A stretch of 40,866 nucleotides of DNA from positions 1 to 40,866 of the forward strand of contig QBMB01000036.1 in NCBI GenBank assembly GCA_003241965.1, given 5' to 3'. Under the pieces are notes generated by a model. The model ran no database searches, was not told the origin of the DNA, and was given only the letters and a program-made list of their open reading frames with translations. Positions 39,875-40,866 of the stretch are shown here, piece after piece (within the stretch, counting starts at the first letter, position 1; each line of letters starts with the position of its first letter). A program made the position numbers and the translations under genes. The DNA is from Burkholderiales bacterium (GTDB lineage Bacteria; Pseudomonadota; Gammaproteobacteria; Burkholderiales; Burkholderiaceae_C).

Positions 39875-40078
39875 TCAAGACGTTCCGAAGTCCGGATCGT
39901 TCTGGCTGTCCTGCTCGGGCAGTTTGAAGCTTTCGGTGGCCCAGGCGCCGAAGTCCATGTTCTTGCAACGCTCACAACAGAATGGGCGGAAGGCATTGCT
40001 CGGCGCGTAGATGCTCGGGCCGCCACAGCCCGGGCAACGTACCGTTTTCAGCGGGCTGGTGTTGGCGTTCGAAGACAT
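39875..40078 (-). CDS. yacG: DNA gyrase inhibitor YacG
   Basis: The 67-residue protein binds one zinc with four cysteines: CPGC near residue 15 and CCERC near residue 34, with the family context FRPFCCERCKNMDFGAW. E. coli YacG binds the GyrB subunit and blocks DNA binding. The C-terminal tail is acidic and polar (PEQDSQNDPDFG). It lies downstream of zapD on the same strand with a 19-base gap, as in many proteobacteria (coaE-zapD-yacG order). Confidence 0.93.
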   Translation of the reverse strand: MSSNANTSPLKTVRCPGCGGPSIYAPSNAFRPFCCERCKNMDFGAWATESFKLPEQDSQNDPDFGTS

Positions 40079-40097
40079 GGCCAGTTCCGGAAAAAAC

Positions 40098-40853
40098 TCA
40101 GGCGCAGAGCGTCAGCTCGAACGCTGTGTCGTCTTGCGCCGAGTGCAGGCGATCGTCATCACCCTGGCGCATCAAGCGCACCGACAGCATCAGGCGGTTG
40201 CCGCTGATCTCAGGAATCAGGCCTGTGCTGGGGTCCATGCGCAGTCGCAGCAGCTGGAAGGTGCGGCCCTGCGGCAGGGTCTGCTGGAACTGCCCGCCGG
40301 GCGCCACGACCTTCTGCGGAGAGCCTGAATCGCGCAGCATCTTCAGCAACAAAACGATGGATTCGGCCAGCGGCGCCAGCGGCACCGACCAGCGTTGCAG
40401 GTCGGCTTGTCGCTCCTCGGCGCTGTGGTGCTGCCAGCTGTAGTAAGCCGGCAGGTCGAATTCGCAGGTGCCTGCTGGAATGCCGATGCGGCTGCGGATG
40501 CTCATCAGCCAGTCGTTTTCAGTCAGCGACTGGCCGGTCTTTCCCGCCAGCCCGCTGAGCTGCGAGAAGCAATCTTCCAGTTGACCGATGGCATCGTTGA
40601 GCGCCTGCTCCGAGATCATCGGATTGCCGCGGTAAGCGATGAGCTGCTGTTTGTGCCGTTCGATGTCTTTGAGCACATCGGATTTCATGTCCGCGCGGGA
40701 CGCCACTTCGATGATCTCGAAGATGGTCTGAATCGCGAAGTGGTGGTCCAGCGGATGCTGGCGCGGCACCAGTTCGACCATGCGACGGAACAGCTGTTCA
40801 AGTCGCAGGTAGGTGCGGATGCGTTCGTTGAAAGGGTATTCGTACAGGATCAC
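40098..40853 (-). CDS. zapD: Cell division protein ZapD (start may lie beyond window)
   Basis: ZapD cross-links FtsZ filaments. The 251-residue stretch from GTG (complement of 40851-40853) has the family pattern ILYEYPFNERIRTYLRLEQLF at the N-terminus and IDRY-free helical domain followed by a C-terminal beta domain (FQLLRLRMDPSTGLIPEISGNRLMLSVRLMRQ). The frame stays open to the window edge (T-Q-A-A before the Val), so the true start may be a few codons outside. This is the last gene of the window; yacG follows it. Confidence 0.9.
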   Translation of the reverse strand: MILYEYPFNERIRTYLRLEQLFRRMVELVPRQHPLDHHFAIQTIFEIIEVASRADMKSDVLKDIERHKQQLIAYRGNPMISEQALNDAIGQLEDCFSQLSGLAGKTGQSLTENDWLMSIRSRIGIPAGTCEFDLPAYYSWQHHSAEERQADLQRWSVPLAPLAESIVLLLKMLRDSGSPQKVVAPGGQFQQTLPQGRTFQLLRLRMDPSTGLIPEISGNRLMLSVRLMRQGDDDRLHSAQDDTAFELTLCA

Positions 40854-40866
40854 AGCGGCTTGGGTG

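Overview
The window is a stretch of high-G+C bacterial chromosome. Protein sequences and gene order point to a betaproteobacterium of the order Burkholderiales, most likely family Comamonadaceae (Hydrogenophaga/Acidovorax/Variovorax-like). The signs are the mla-ibaG-murA-his run, the tat genes behind hisIE, petABC-sspAB, a DUF721 gene beside secA, and argJ-DUF815-NUDIX-yacG-zapD. Genus is inferred from memory of these arrangements and was not computed. Almost all of the window is conserved housekeeping DNA. No prophage, integron, CRISPR array or defence island was seen.

Layout. 1-1200: the 3' end of an MFS transporter gene, then a RAYT-type HUH transposase gene between near-perfect inverted sequences, with palindromes at its right edge. 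1205-7476: gltBD (NADPH glutamate synthase), with a good sigma70-type promoter just outside the RAYT element. 7530-11556: a terminator-like hairpin, then the phospholipid-transport cluster mlaFED-mlaA-mlaCB. 11652-13384: an ABC-2 exporter pair. 13386-14920: ibaG (BolA family) and murA. 14925-14995: an intergenic repeat. 15000-22333: the histidine genes hisGDCBHAF and hisIE, split by a convergent LapA-like membrane-protein gene. 22346-24865: a small membrane protein, a HIT protein and tatABC. 24872-28431: a DegS-like protease (minus), a Nif3-family protein, pdxA and mscL (minus). 28680-31524: petABC (cytochrome bc1). 31573-32920: sspA and sspB, each behind a terminator-like hairpin, and tRNA-Thr. 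32961-37199: a DUF721 gene (minus), an M23 peptidase and secA. 37265-40866: argJ, a DUF815 ATPase, a NUDIX hydrolase, yacG (minus) and zapD (minus, running to the edge).

How the genes fit together. The window combines nitrogen and amino-acid synthesis (gltBD, his, argJ), cell-envelope upkeep (mla, murA, M23 peptidase, mscL, DegS-like protease), export (tatABC, secA) and respiration (petABC). The Rieske protein has a twin-arginine signal, so petA is a probable client of the nearby tatABC. The short HisG needs a HisZ partner and the one-domain HisB needs a separate histidinol-phosphatase; neither is in the window.

No gene-free stretch exceeds 300 bases. The longest gaps are 28432-28679 (divergent mscL/petA spacer), 1021-1204 (RAYT edge and gltB promoter), 26030-26204 (divergent protease/Nif3 spacer) and 34281-34445 (secA leader). 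I did not find a clearly new multi-gene system. The observations most worth following are the RAYT element with its palindromes, a possible leader ORF upstream of secA, terminator-like hairpins close in front of three start codons, the Comamonadaceae-type repeat at murA-hisG, and the unassigned ABC exporter between mla and murA.
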